A stretch of 64,000 bases of DNA from Phascolomyces articulosus (GCA_025677815.1 JAIXMP010000014.1:682001-746000); one strand, 5' to 3'; numbered from the stretch's first letter, positions 23,704-40,300 are shown. Notes: generated from the sequence alone by a model not told the origin. Numbers and translations: made by a program.

Positions 23704-25232
23704 TTACAGTAAGAAATCTTGTCCATCCTTTAAGGTTGATACAAACACTATCTTCAGTCTTGGAGTTTGGTGTGGTATCAATTTCTGAGAGAGTAAAATA
23801 CAAGGAGTATCCTTAGAACAGTTAATATCAACAATAGGATGTTGTATTTTTGAAGCAGATCTATAAATAATATACAAGAAAGAAAAAGTTATACACATGA
23901 ATTATTTTTACAAATCTCATCAGCTGTTACAACTTACCCACAAATATTGGTAATGCTCACATCACTAATAGTAAGAGAATTAAAATCTTCATCATCACAA
24001 TACTCTTGTTGATCATTATCACAATAATGAGTAGTGATAAGGATAGGATGTTCTACATTATCCAATTCAATATCATCAAAGACAATACCCTTGACAGAAG
24101 CTTGACCACCTGACTATGTCTTGATTCTATTATACAACAATAACGACGGTGAGATTTTAGTTTAATTTTTAATTTACACGACGACAGCAAGGATCAAATT
24201 ATAAAGAATAACAAACCTGACACTATTTTGACAATCATAAAAAACATTTGAAATAAACTTGAGATCAAATACTTCATCTACTTCATCACTCTCTTTACCA
24301 AGGGAGCCGACACTAAAACTATGACTACCAGTACAATCTAAACCAGTGAGAGTCAAATTATGAGCACCTATTATTGTTATTATTCAATGAAATGATCATT
24401 GGAATATAAAAAAAAAGTGGTTTAGAAAGGCTGAACATTATCATCATATTACACTGGAGCATCCTATGAGTGAGTGACTTTATATATATATATATAATAA
24501 ACATCCGCCATTGACAATCTTTGAGTCTTGAATGATAAAACCAGACGAATCAGAAACACCAAAAGCATCCGTATTATGAGCATCCTTTTCTTCATCCGAG
24601 ACAATATTAATATTAATCTTTCCAAAGGTGACATTTTCACAGTTATTGACACAAAAATGAGAACAGGGTGCCTTGACAATAGAGAATCCATCAAAATAAG
24701 AATTGCTAGCTCTAGGCTTGAAAAGAGGAGGAGCTTTACGATTCACGGCATCGTGCCTAATCATTATCATCAATATCATATTATTAGATTCCCATAACAT
24801 GACACCACCATGATTACATTTGAGAAAAAAAAGAACATCCTTCACTATTTCATTGTGATGATGACTACTTACCATCCTTGGACACTGTCATTAATGATGG
24901 CAGCACCACTGAATGATGAATATTATTACCATGAAAATAAATAAATGCCTTTTCATATATTCAATCTTGGTACCCCATATAGGTAAATGGACAGTTCCTT
25001 GGATATCAATGGTGATGTCATCTTCTTGAAGCTTTTCAAAATATATGACCATTTTCTAAACCTCTAGTAGTTTGACCATATCATCTTCTTTATTATTACA
25101 CAATGATTCAAAAACATGAATAGTGCTGGGTGCATCACTATTAACTCCTGAATGATTGAATGTACAACTTTTTATATTCTTAGTACGTAATCCAGAGCGT
25201 TTTACAGAACAGTGATTGTTGGTTGTTGTCAT
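23704..25232 (-). pseudogene. GH28 polygalacturonase pseudogene
   Basis: Reverse-strand pieces line up in order with an exo-polygalacturonase: TIDIQGTVHLP (about 25000), INDSVQGWHDAVNRKAPPLF across an intron (about 24757-24885), FDGFSIVKAPCSHFCVNNCE, AHNTDAFGVSDSSG (first catalytic-region Asp), GSHSFSVGSLGK (catalytic-site His) and VR|IKT across an intron. Such enzymes are secreted and degrade pectin. It is dead: TAG at 25056-25058, TAG at 24114-24116 exactly where RIKTW should have Trp, loss of the NGDDC Asp pair (the site reads NGGCLL), and a frame change near 23800 after which an alternative frame resumes a plausible C-terminus. No signal peptide is seen at the N-terminal end. Splice sites are otherwise conserved, so decay is recent. 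Confidence 0.75.
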
Positions 25233-25705
25233 TGTTGTAATTGAAAAAACTCAAACACACATTTTGATTTGAAACAATGGATTTCGCTGGGTTACTCATA
25301 GAATTTCACATTAGATATAAGCACGATAAGAGAATGATGTCTTGTTGTGGATATGCCACTATTTCTATGGAAACAAATAAAATTTTATACACACATCCTT
25401 TTCAAATGTCATTAATAAAGATCTTTAATTGTGTTGATAATTCAATTATTAGAATTATTTCATACTCCAAAAGGATCTTTGTTGTTCTTGTAGGAAAATA
25501 TTTATAACCTATTACGTATTTTGCTGTTTATTTTGATCAGTAGCAACATTTTATAATAATAGTATTCAAGACAACATTTTTTGTTTTTGTTTCCCAAAAG
25601 TCCGGAAATCAAAAATCATTGAACCCATTATTTCAGGTGCCACAAAAAAAAAAGAAGAGTTACTTCTTGAGCTATCTTTATATATATATATATATATTTG
25701 TACAT
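25233..25705. other. Intergenic upstream of the NRP1-like gene
   Basis: About 470 nt. An open frame at 25277-25507 has no recognisable domain. A TA-repeat lies at 25678-25697, just before the start codon of the next gene. Confidence 0.45.
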
Positions 25706-28558
25706 ATGGATATAATACCAAAGAAACGAAAAGCAGACGAGCTTAGTACCGATGAAGACGATCGAAAAATACAACAAGTAAAATTAGAACAAAATGGTCA
25801 TGTTATGGATACCAAAGTATGCAATGTAAAAACTAGAGATACATTGTCTCAATCGACGATCTTGAAAATGAATCGCTGATTGTGTCGATTTTTTTTTCTT
25901 TATACATAGGACGATTCAATTAAACCAACAGACGAACAACAACCAGCATCCGTCGTCCCTTTTGATCGCCTCATTGTATTACACGTAGAAGCAACGTGCG
26001 ATGAAAACTTAACCAATCCTGCCGCTATTCAAGTCACCAAGGTAGATAATAATAATAATAATAGTGTGAGAGAGAGAGACCTGTATTATTACTTTGATGA
26101 AATTGAATTGATGTGCGTAACATATGGATATCGTGGAAAGGATGAAAGTTTTAAAAGATTTGAATTTATTAAACACTTTAGGAAAATTCAGAAATCATTG
26201 GTATGTGTATAGGACGTGTATTTGTGTGGATGGATAGATTATATATCATGCTGAGAGAGAGAGGGATGGGACAACGAGGAAAAAGTAGGAAACGAAAAAA
26301 AAGCCCACCAACATGATCCTATGTAATAAACAGAATTATCCTTTGTCGTCCTTGATACCAATACAATGAAAGTGATTCATGAACAAAAGATTGCCGTACG
26401 ACCTGAAAGAACACCTCTAACGAATTTTTGCACTCAAATCACTCACATTACATGGGAACAACTCAGTTCAGCAGGCACCTTTAAAGATGCGATACGAGAA
26501 TTCGATCAATACGTTCAAGAAGAAATCTTATCTCACAACATGACGTTTTGTTTTGTCACACATGGTGGTTGGATCTTGCGTATTCAAATGGCACGTGAAG
26601 CCATGGATAAAAATTTGGAATTACCAGATTATTTAGCTATGTATCAAATGTTTGATCTCAAACAAGAAGTCCAACGATGGCAAATGCAACATCATCCAGA
26701 AATCAGCCTACGTACCACGTCCTTGACGGATTTATGTGAAGCTTTTCATATTGAACGATCAAGTACGGAAGATCCAGCTTTGACGGTGGCTCAAGTCGTC
26801 CGTCATTTAACTAGTTTTCGACATCCGGATGTATTTACCAAACCAATTCAATATGGTGTCGATTGGCAACGCTTTAAAAATGAAGAATCCAAAGTGGTTC
26901 GATTGGCTGGATTACCGTATGAATTGACCCAGGGAGAATTGGAAGCTTGGTTTTCTTCGAATGGATTACGACCCACGACCACATGGATGATTCAAACCAC
27001 AGAACATTCCAAACCTAGTTTATCTGGATTTGTCTTGTTTCAAACGCATGATGAAGCATCGCGTGCTTTGCGATTGAATGGTCGTTGTTTGAGTGATCGA
27101 CCGATTGAGGTGGCACCTACTATTGAACGTGTGATTGAACAAGCGTCTGGATTATTAACTTCGTTTCCTGTACAAGCGAATAATCGTCGATTGCGACCAG
27201 GCGATTGGATGTGTCCCAATTGTTCTTTTCATAATTTTGCTTCGAGACGGAATTGCTTTAAATGTAATACGGAAAGTCCTCATGTCAGTTCTTCTTCAGG
27301 AGGAGCAGGTGGGTCAACAAGCAATACAACAGGAACAACATCAACGACAACAGGGATACCAGGCACTACGAAAAAAATGGCTTCCAATTTTACACCAGGG
27401 GATTGGTTATGTCCCAATACTACTTGTCAATTTCACAATTACTCTTCTCGATATCAATGTTGGAAATGTGGTACAGATCGACCTCAAGCGACATCAGCCT
27501 CAAATAGTGCGAAATCAACTACCGCAGCACAAGCAGGATCTACGGGCACATCCACATCCACACCAACAACACCTACAGGCCCTGCTTCTGCAACTCTAGT
27601 ATCAACGGCAACATCCACACCAACAGGCCCTGCTGGAATGAGTAGTAGTTCTGGTGCATTGATGACCACCACTGGCACCACATCATCATCTACCACCACG
27701 GCGACCACTGTCAATGGTATGACCCATACACAATCCACAACAACAATGACAATGACAATGACTACTCCATCCACTGCTACACCCCCAATGATACCCTCTT
27801 CTCGACATTCTATTCGACCGGGAGATTGGTTTTGTCCCAATCCAGAGTGCTGTTTTCAAAATTTTGCTTCTCGTACAGCTTGTTATCGTTGTCATACACC
27901 GAATCCACATCCACCAGCATATCCACAACATTATGGTTATACAGATCCAACTACAGGTGCTGCGACAACAGCTTCCCCTTATCCACCTTCTGCTCAATAT
28001 CGAGCCGGTGATTGGATTTGGTAAGTAGTTCTGCTACGACGAATAGTAGCAGGAGTAATTTTATATAGTCATAGTTAGCATGGGTTACTAATTATAGAAT
28101 ATTGTAAAAATTACGCCTCATTTTCTAAAATTCTGTTAATATATTAGTACTGGATGTAATACACATAATTTCGCAAGTCGACAGCTATGTCTTTTTTGTG
28201 GTGCAGGTAGAACAAGTATGTCACCCAGTGCAATGCCAACTGGTATTTCTACAACAGTAAAACGTAAGTTCTATATCTTCATCACACGTTTTCAAAGGTG
28301 GTCATTTTTTTTTGTTGACTAAAAGGTTTTTTTTTTGGTCTATTAGCGGGTGATTGGATTTGTCAAGGTGAAGGGTGTGGTTTTCACAGTAAGTAAATAA
28401 AAGTTTATTTATGGATAATAGATATCCATCCATAGGATGTGCATTCACACACTTTATTATTATTATCTATCTTAGATTTTGCAAAACGAACGCATTGTGC
28501 TCGATGTGGAGCACCTTCTGATCCATCCATGGCAATAGCCATGGAACCATGGTCTTGA
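25706..28558 (+). CDS. NRP1: NRP1/dri1-like RNA-binding protein: exonuclease-like domain, RRM, five RanBP2 zinc fingers
   Basis: Seven exons: 25706-25816, 25910-26041, 26182-26200 (only 19 nt), 26334-28020, 28148-28263, 28347-28388, 28476-28558, giving 729 residues. Order of domains: an ERI1-like DEDDh exonuclease fold (about residues 57-220), an RRM (about 274-350, KVVRLAGLPYELTQGELEAW), then five RanBP2-type fingers, each with GDW-x-C and a final C-x2-C: PGDWMCPNC, PGDWLCPNTTC, PGDWFCPNPEC, AGDWICTGC and PGDWICQGEGC. This architecture is that of yeast Nrp1 and S. pombe dri1, the latter linked to heterochromatin assembly. The first catalytic motif reads HVEATC where active enzymes have D-x-E, and the second reads THGGWIL where GDWDL is usual, so catalysis is doubtful. 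Thr/Ser/Gly/Ala-rich linkers separate the fingers. Two introns cut through finger 4 and finger 5. Confidence 0.85.
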
Positions 28559-29026
28559 TCATATATATTAAAAGTAAAAAATAAAAAGAATGATTGACTA
28601 TATTAAATTTTTTTCATATACACTCCCCTCAGCCCAACGAGTTCGCAGCAAAAAAACGCGTTTTTACTACCTATATAAAAAAAATTAAAGTTTCGTGTGT
28701 GAAATCAAAGTATAGTTAGAATAATGCTTGCTGAGCTTCTACCATCTTCACCAAGTGAGGTGTGTGTAATCATAGTCGGAATTGACACTAAAAAGTGTAT
28801 GAATACACACACACTTCTTAGAGATGACGTGGTTTTGTTGAGGCGCATAATCGACTTTTTTTTTCTTATTTCTTTTCTTTCTTTCTTCTCCTTTAACCAA
28901 TCTCTCTCTCTGTCTCTCTCTCTTTTTCTTTTATTTTTTTTAAATATACACTTTGGATTGACACCATCTTTTTTTATAACAACAACAACTCATCAAGAAA
29001 TAGAGAGAGATAAAAATATATATAAC
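28559..29026. other. Promoter and leader of cullin-1
   Basis: About 470 nt containing the shared ACGCGTTTTTACTAC element (28656-28670) followed by CTATATAAAA, then a TC-rich leader (28896-28925). An in-frame upstream open stretch from 28724 is not needed for the protein. Confidence 0.6.
28656..28670 (+). promoter_or_regulatory. ACGCGT element, identical 15-mer to the LCL2-like promoter
   Basis: ACGCGTTTTTACTAC is followed immediately by a TATA-like CTATATAAAA. The same 15 nt occur at 8530-8544 before the LCL2-like gene. Confidence 0.4.
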
Positions 29027-32717
<3,691 letters not shown>

Positions 32718-32770
32718 ATTTGCTTCATTCATCTTCTTTACTCACACATCACACACACGTACTTACACTT

Positions 32771-32805
<35 letters not shown>

Positions 32806-33367
32806 ATACATCCTTTACCATTGCTTTCGCCTCATACACATGCAAAAAAGAAAAAAAAAAGACACGGTCACTTATACACACAACCATTCCCTCACACCAC
32901 CTCACAAAATATAAAATATATATTTTAACTATTACACAAACACAATAATGGTCTCTTTTTTTTTGCTATTATTATTATTATTATATCTTTTACCCATCTT
33001 TTTTTTTTCTTTTCTTAAAACAACCACTTCTTTTGTTATTAAAAAAAACTCCGTTGAAAAAAAAGATATAAAAAAAAAATCAGAAAAAGAAAAAAGAAAT
33101 GGCCTCGAACATCCTCCATTGATGAAAAATGGTGCGTTACACTAACAAATTGATGGAATTGGTACTACATCAAAATTGGGCAAATTTCCTGAATTTAAAT
33201 TAGGCATTTATGTTCATTTCATTCAGTCTAAAAAATATACTTCTTTTTCCTTTTTCTTTCTTTTTTTTCTTTCTTCTACTTCTTTATCCTATTCATCTTA
33301 TCCATCATTCTATAAATATATTATATTGATATATATAGGGTGTGTCGTTTTGATATTTTTAAACTAA
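32718..33367. other. Intergenic with (CA)n repeat
   Basis: About 650 nt between cullin-1 and the subtilase. It contains a (CA)14 microsatellite at 32774-32801 and T/C-rich leader sequence from about 33240. Open frames here are low-complexity only. Confidence 0.55.
32774..32801. repeat. (CA)n microsatellite
   Basis: About 14 CA units in the cullin-1 3' region. Confidence 0.85.
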
Positions 33368-35317
33368 ATGCACATCCCCCATTCCATTCCTTTTCAAAAT
33401 GCATCAATAACCAGCTTGATCATTCTCTTTTTCTTTTCTTTGTTAACTACTAGTATACCAATTGTTCATGCATTACCATCATCCTCTTTAGCATCATCAT
33501 CATCACCGTCATCATTACAATCCATTACCACGAATGATGACAACCGTTACATTGTTGTATTAAAACCCAATCTTTCATCTATCAATATCACCAACCATAT
33601 TCAACGAATTCAAAAATTTAATCAACTTCATCATACCCCTTTAGTGGCCAATTTATCTTCTTCTATTGCATCCTCTACCATTGCTCCTTCTAGTATTGGA
33701 AAATTTCAATTCTATTCCAGTCAAATGGATGAGGCTTCTTTATTAAATGATGAAGCCGTTCATTATTATGTCAAAGATGTACCCATGTCATTACAAGAAC
33801 TTGTACAATCTGATCCACCCAGCTGGGTATGTGTGTGTTTCCAAGGAATATTTCTTGTCTTTCTATTCTACTTTTTTTAATGCTTTTTGAAACAATGCAT
33901 GTATGGTTTATTCAATCAACGCACAAAACAAATATTTTTTTAGGGACTCGATCGCATTGATCAAAGAAATGGGAAGTTAAATCAACAATATCGATTTCCT
34001 ACTTCTCAAGGACATGGTGTCAATGTATATATCTTGGATACAGGGATTAATAAACATGATGATTTAGAAGATCGAATTACATTTGGTCCCTCGTTTGTAG
34101 ATGATGATGAAACAACAGATCTCAATGGACATGGTACTTTTGTCGCTGGTGTTTGTTGTGGAACTGAATATGGTGTAGCGAAACAAGCCAATGTGATATC
34201 TGTCAAAACATTAGATAGTGAAGGCAATGGTATGTTGTCCGATCTATTAAAAGGTTTATCTTATGTCGTGGAACAACATTCAGCTCAAAATAATTCAAAG
34301 ACTATTGTCAAGTAAGATTTTTACTTTTTTTTTTTGTTCGTGTTTCATGTAATTCATTATAATTAAAAAAAAAACTTAATATAATCCATTCATAGTTTGT
34401 CTTTGGGTGCCTTTTATAATCAAGCCGCCAATGATGCTATTGAACATGCCATTTCATTAGGCATTCATGTCACCATTGCAGGTAAAAAAAAATAAAAAAT
34501 TAAATGACTAAATAAAGAAAAAACAAGTCTGGGTTAGATTTTTAATTTATTTTTCATTTAGCTGGTAATTATGGTGAAGATGCGTGTAAATATTCACCAG
34601 GTTCTACACCTGGTGCGATAACCGTCGGTGCCACAGATCCAGACGATTCTATTGCTTCTTATTCCAATTTTGGACAATGTGTTGACATGTAAAAAAGATT
34701 ATTTTCATTTCCAACTTTTTTTTTTTATTAAATAGATCTTTTCATATTGAAACATTTCTTTTCATCCTATATACTCTAGATTTGCACCTGGTACAGATAT
34801 TGTTTCAATTTGGAATGATGACGATGAACATACCATGACAGGTACTTCAATGGCTGCTCCTCGTAAGTATAACTTTATAGAAAAAACAAAACATCATTAT
34901 ATAAAAAAGAAAATAGCCTTATTCATTCCTTTCCCTAATTCTATGCGAATAGATGTTACGGGGGTGATGGCCTTGTTTCTCTCTCAAAAGAATTATACAC
35001 CGCAAAAATTACAACAACATGTGAAACACGTTTCTAGTAGAATACGCAACGATTTTGAAATTGATGTCATGGGCAATAACAACAAGACAGTAGCAGATAA
35101 TGCTATTAATGATGGTTATCGAGTCAATGGTTATAATGGCTCCACGTTGGCCAATATTGTTTTTAATCATCCATTGGATGGTAGTGCTACATATATTTTC
35201 CGAGCCGCTTCCATGGGCCATCGTAGTTACCAACAAAAGAATAGTCATGCTGGATCACACCCTCTCATTTTACTTCTTCTTGTCACTTTATTGACTATCT
35301 CTCCCTTTCCTTTATAA
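33368..35317 (+). CDS. Subtilisin-like serine protease (peptidase S8, proteinase K type) with GPI-type tail
   Basis: Six exons: 33368-33826, 33944-34311, 34396-34481, 34562-34688, 34780-34862, 34953-35317, giving 495 residues. A hydrophobic signal segment (about residues 15-35) is followed by an I9-type propeptide (RYIVVLKPN). The catalytic triad is intact: Asp185 in YILDTG, His216 in LNGHGTFVAG and Ser370 in GTSMAAPHVTG; the oxyanion Asn is in IAAGNYG (Asn307). The C-terminus ends in a strongly hydrophobic segment (LILLLLVTLLTISPFPL) after a Ser/Gly/His stretch, which fits a GPI-anchor signal, so the enzyme may be held at the cell surface. Start choice: the first ATG that gives a signal peptide. 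The next gene downstream also ends in a GPI-type signal. Confidence 0.9.
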
Positions 35318-35553
35318 ACAAATAAATGATATGCTTAAAAAAAACATGGGTTTTATTTGTCTCCCCTTCTCAATTTTTTTTACACATCACCAATTCAAAT
35401 AGATACCCATCTGCTTCAGACCCAATCTATTTTATTTTGGGGGAGGGAGGGAATTGTTTTAATATAAATAATTCATTTTAAGCCCATTGATGAATTTATT
35501 CGTATCACTCTCTTTCTCTCTCTCTCTCTTTATTAATTTTTTTAATTACAATT

Positions 35554-36077
35554 ATGCATACAGTCAAGACTTTGTTTGCCACTCTTTTGATCAGTGCTGC
35601 ATTTGTTGTTGCTCAACAAGCTACAGAGAGTAAGTATTTCGTTTGTATTTTTATTTTTGGTATGATAAACCAACAAACAAAAAAATGAAATATTAAAACA
35701 AAATCTGTTTAATATGATTAGGTGATCCATTCCTTGAACCTTCTGTCTCTGATGACCCTTTCGCTGAAAGTTCTCCTATGGTAGGTGGTACTACCAGTCC
35801 TACTGGTGGTAGCGCAACAAAGACTACCAGTGGTACAAATCAACCTACCACATCAGCTCAGCTTACCTCAAGTCCTGGTATGACTACTTCCTCACCAACT
35901 CTTGCTACGGAAACCTCAGCTTCCGAAGAACAATCATCGTTGGTGACTTCTATGACAGAAAGTCCTACAAATACAGCTAGTGCTGGTTCTACCATTGAAT
36001 GGCCAGAGTCTTTACTTGTTCAAGCCTCGGCTTTGGTAGCTCTCTTTGCTGCTAGTTTTGCCGTCTTATTGGCTTAA
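35554..36077 (+). CDS. Small Ser/Thr-rich surface protein with GPI-type signal
   Basis: Exons 35554-35629 and 35722-36077 give 143 residues. A signal peptide (TVKTLFATLLISAAFVVAQ) is followed by a Ser/Thr/Pro/Gly-rich region suited to O-mannosylation and a C-terminal hydrophobic segment (SALVALFAASFAVLLA) after a small-residue stretch, the usual arrangement of a GPI-anchored cell-wall protein. No enzymatic domain. It follows the subtilase by only about 240 nt in the same orientation. Confidence 0.8.
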
Positions 36078-36617
36078 ATCCCTATCATTTCGCATATAGT
36101 CTTTTTTTGTATCATTTTTTTTTCAACTTGTGTACATAACATATATTTATTTAGTTTTCCCTTCTTTTTTTGTTCATATAGAATAATATATAATACAAAT
36201 TTTCCTTTCCACATTCTAGAATATTTTGTTTCATGATAGGGCTCTTTTTTTCTTTTTTTTTTTGTTCTTTTCTTGTCTATTTGTTAAGGGAGGGGTTTTT
36301 AATAGGATCGAAGAGAAGGGAATATTCATAAAACCCATGTCATTTCCATATAATCTATTTCAAGGGGAGGAAAATAACCCTACTATATATATTAATATGG
36401 AGGGATGCTTTGATAGTAGGAGAGGTGGCATTATATTCTTCTATGGGAGGAAAATGACGTGTTTTTTATATAAAGTAGTATTGTCATACCAACATGATGG
36501 ATTTGACAGTTTATTATGTAACAAAAAATAGTCTGATCGAATTGAGTTTTTTTTTTCTTTCTTTTTCTTATATTCTTAACTACGTGCGTACCTCTTGGTA
36601 ACAATCTTCGATACTAA
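36078..36617. other. Intergenic, no gene seen
   Basis: About 540 nt of AT-rich sequence with poly-T tracts. The open frame at 36226-36531 has no recognisable feature. Confidence 0.5.
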
Positions 36618-37369
36618 ATGAGTGGCACTAATATAGGACTCATTGTTGGTATTGTTATTGTAGGTTTTATTATCATTGCTGTTACTATCCCATTTCTTCG
36701 CGTCATTTGGTATATCAGCACCAGAACTATATGTTGGTGAATTCTACTCTTTTTTTTTTCTATACAGACAGAGAGAAAATAATTTATATACTCATTTTAT
36801 TTAATTAAAAAAAAAATAAAGGTCAACTATTAAAAGTTCTTTATATTTTCGATTGCCTGTATTTTTTGATACCTAATGAATTCACCCATTCTTATGATTC
36901 TCAAGATAATCAAAATAATATAAATCACAATACCGTTTATCCATCAAGACGACGAGGACATGATCCAAGAGAATCGTTTATTTGTTATTGCAATCATTCC
37001 ATTTGTTTATTCCAATGGTCGCATTTTTTGAAAAGAAGCTTTTTTCTTGTCACAAAAAAAACCTTCCATCCACAACTTCCATCTTTTTGTACTACCAAAG
37101 AAACTATGAATGGTACCTCTTTATTGGTGAACGAAAAAGAGTATCAAGAACTCATCATTTCCAAAAACAATCACTTGCATCCTGTTGTTCCTTTAGGAAC
37201 TTATCAAAAGCAATCACCCATGACGACAAATGATATGTTTGCTACTACTACTACTACAAGTATAAACTCAATTATTGACAATTCATCATCAGTCATAATA
37301 GAAGAATTGAAAACATCAGCAAGACGACAAGATCATGTCTCCATCCATGTAATAGAAAATAATTCATAA
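36618..37369 (+). CDS. Single-pass membrane protein, unknown
   Basis: Exons 36618-36732 and 36822-37369 give 220 residues. The N-terminus MSGTN is followed directly by a long hydrophobic helix (IGLIVGIVIVGFIIIAVTIP), then an amphipathic part LLKVLYIFDCLYFL after the intron, and a polar Ser/Thr/His/Asn-rich tail. The only frame-preserving donor is T|GTTGGT, a weak site; the stronger-looking TTG|GTGAAT would lead to an early stop, so the join is the uncertain part. No family recognised. A type III single-pass topology with a cytosolic tail is the simplest reading. Confidence 0.5.
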
Positions 37370-40300
37370 TTAGAATAAAAATAAAGATTTTATATATACC
37401 ATCATTTTTTTATATAAGTTGGAGATTTCTATTATGGATAAATAGAGCAATTTTATATTATCCGAGAGTGTGGATAAATAAAAAGCTTAAAATGTCGACG
37501 ATAAAAAAGCCGAGAGTGTGATATGTATCTTCCGACCATGCTGTACTACCGGCCCATCAGATAGACACTATTTGGTAGCATTCTTTTCTCAAAATAGTTT
37601 TCATTAGTAGGCTTTTTTTCGTTTCATCATGAAATAGTATTTTAAAGTGCCACATATTGGATCACGTTGACATACTGGTTTTTTTTTTTGTAAATAGAGA
37701 ACAATTGAATGATACGTGGCTGATTCCACTGTGTATAAATGTCATTTTCTACGGCGCATTTGACGATGGTCTTATGATCTATCGATATTTAAACGATACG
37801 ATCAAAACATATCGTCTTCTCCGCGCTTTTTTCTATGTGACGTATATATACTAATTTTATCATAATACATTTATCTTATCAACAAAAAAAAAGTACTGCT
37901 TCTAATTATATATATATATCAATAACAGGAACCCATTTATAGAAATTCAAATGTGGACGAAAACAATGGTGAGTTGAGAAAATTCGAAAAAAAAATATAA
38001 TAATCAGGAACCCCCATCATCATGATATACATTTTAAGTATATTCAATAAAACAAATAATATTATTAATAGTACGTAGTAGTTATAGCTAACCTATATAT
38101 AAATAGAGTCATAGAAGATGTGTTTGTAACATTAAAAAAACAAAAACAATAAACAAAAAAACCCGCCACATCATAACATGGTTGTTTTCGATCAAGCATA
38201 GAAGCCTGCTTAATTGTTTATAAATGATGATCAGCCCTGAATTTTATTATGATGATTTTAAAGTTATTTTGTAACACACATTTACTGGGTGTTGGGTTTT
38301 ATTATTATTTTTAATATTATTATTAATATATATTGACGATAACAACAGACCATGAACAAAAAAAAACAATAAAACACATCATTTATAATCATATTTGTTG
38401 TAAAAATTGTCCTAGTTCTTTCAATTAATTATATGTTTTTTTTATAACAATGAAATTTTATTATTCTTATGGACAGCGAATTCATCATTTCTCTTTTTTT
38501 TTTTAATTTTAATTGACAAATAAAAAATAGGAGGAGAAGGAGGGAAACTATAATTCTGTTTTTTTTACTATCCAAAGAAACAAATTACTATAAATAAAAT
38601 TACATTATTTATAACTCTGATGATCATCATAGTCTATCATCATGGACGATGAAAAAAGAACAATTAAAATAACCAAAGAATGATTATACTGCGTACTTAT
38701 TATCAAATATATTACAACAACAACGACAACAACAAAAAGAATTCAAAGAAAACATGAAATCATCTCATTAGACTATGATAGATTTATCAACATAATAGGC
38801 AAGTGATAGACAGACTTGCATAGAAAGTATGCAAGACATGACTAGATGGATATTTACGTATTTACGTTATAATCCATGAACTGTAAATAGCATGATTCAA
38901 TATTTTATAATATATTTTATTATGAAGATACGATCTAACAAGAAATAATATTTATTATTCATTTTTTGTTGATAAAGAAAGTGACATGAACTCGGAGTTA
39001 TTGATCGATCAAGTACTATCTACTTGATGTGCGCCGTTTTACTTTTGATGAATGAATGCATGACGCCGTCGTTGTTTTTCTTGACTACCACTACTACATA
39101 GTATCTGTCTGAGTGAAATAATAAGTGTAATAAGGAACACTCCTTTCTTACTCTATAAATCTATCGGGAATAGAGGATATAATAATACAGTAAAATATGT
39201 CCATCATTTTTTTTACTAGAAAAGAAGCAAGTGTCATGCATGCATATATGTACTATAGTCAGATGTGTCACGCCACCAAAACATTCTGAGTAATGTTGTT
39301 ATTGATCTTTTTTTTTTTTTTTTGTCGTCAGTCAATTTTTCTTTTTCTTTTCAGGTACGATAATACAAGACAACATTATTATGATGATGATAGTGATGAT
39401 GACTACTATTTTATCAATCATAGTTAGTTATTATTATTATTCTGTTCCTTTTTTTTTTCTTTTACACGATCTTTTGTGAAGAGCATCGAAGGATAGGAGA
39501 AGAAATGCACGCAATGTCATTTTTCATCATAATGAAATACTTGTCCAATTTTTTTTTGTTTTGATTCTATAACTTATATTCTACCTTTCTTTTTCTATTT
39601 ATTAATAAATCATGACTATTTATCATTATGACCTACCTGAACCTCGTCTCTTACTAGAAAATGACAGAATATTATGGGCTTGACTTGTATGGCGCAATTT
39701 TTTCTTTTTCTTTCTGTGTCTTTTTTTCTTTTTTTTCTCAACCTCCTTAATTTTATTTAATAGAGAATTTCTTGAGCACATACACATACACATACATACA
39801 TTACATACATATCACGTTTAAAAAAAAAAAGAGCCACAGACGAAAAGTTACAAATGCAAAGCGCCACACGAAAGGTGTGTGTGTTTGCCGAATGATTGTA
39901 AGAATTGATATTCGGTCCGGTTCAAAATTGATTATTTTATTTATAAAAGAAAAAAAATGATTTCCCCCATTGTTTGAGTGAATAACAACAAGTTTATATA
40001 CATAAAGAGGTTTTATATATATAATCTATCACTCTACTATTACTATAAATGACAACTACTTTTAATAATCTTTCTCTCTCTCCCCCCAAAAAATAAAATA
40101 ATAAATACTCATTATGTTATATTAAATAAACCCAATTCTATAAGAAAAACTTGTCTTCATTTTTTTATTATTACCTTATTTAAAATATATACAAATGCAT
40201 CATTTCTATTATGTTATTTCTTATATGAAATAATTGTTATATATAAAAAGAGTTCATCATCCATTCATTTTTTATATATCTTCTTTTTCTTTCCCTCTTT

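Noticed and set aside
1797..24116. Idea that TAG is reassigned to tryptophan in this organism
   Set aside because: The RhoGEF gene ends in TAG at the expected place, TGG is used normally in core genes, and broken genes also carry frameshifts, so mutation is the simpler reading.
27484..27840. Reverse-strand Val-rich frame
   Set aside because: Shadow of Thr/Ala/Ser-rich linkers in the NRP1-like gene.
37657..37854. Forward 65-codon frame in the 3-kb desert
   Set aside because: No standard start, no recognisable domain and no splice partner.
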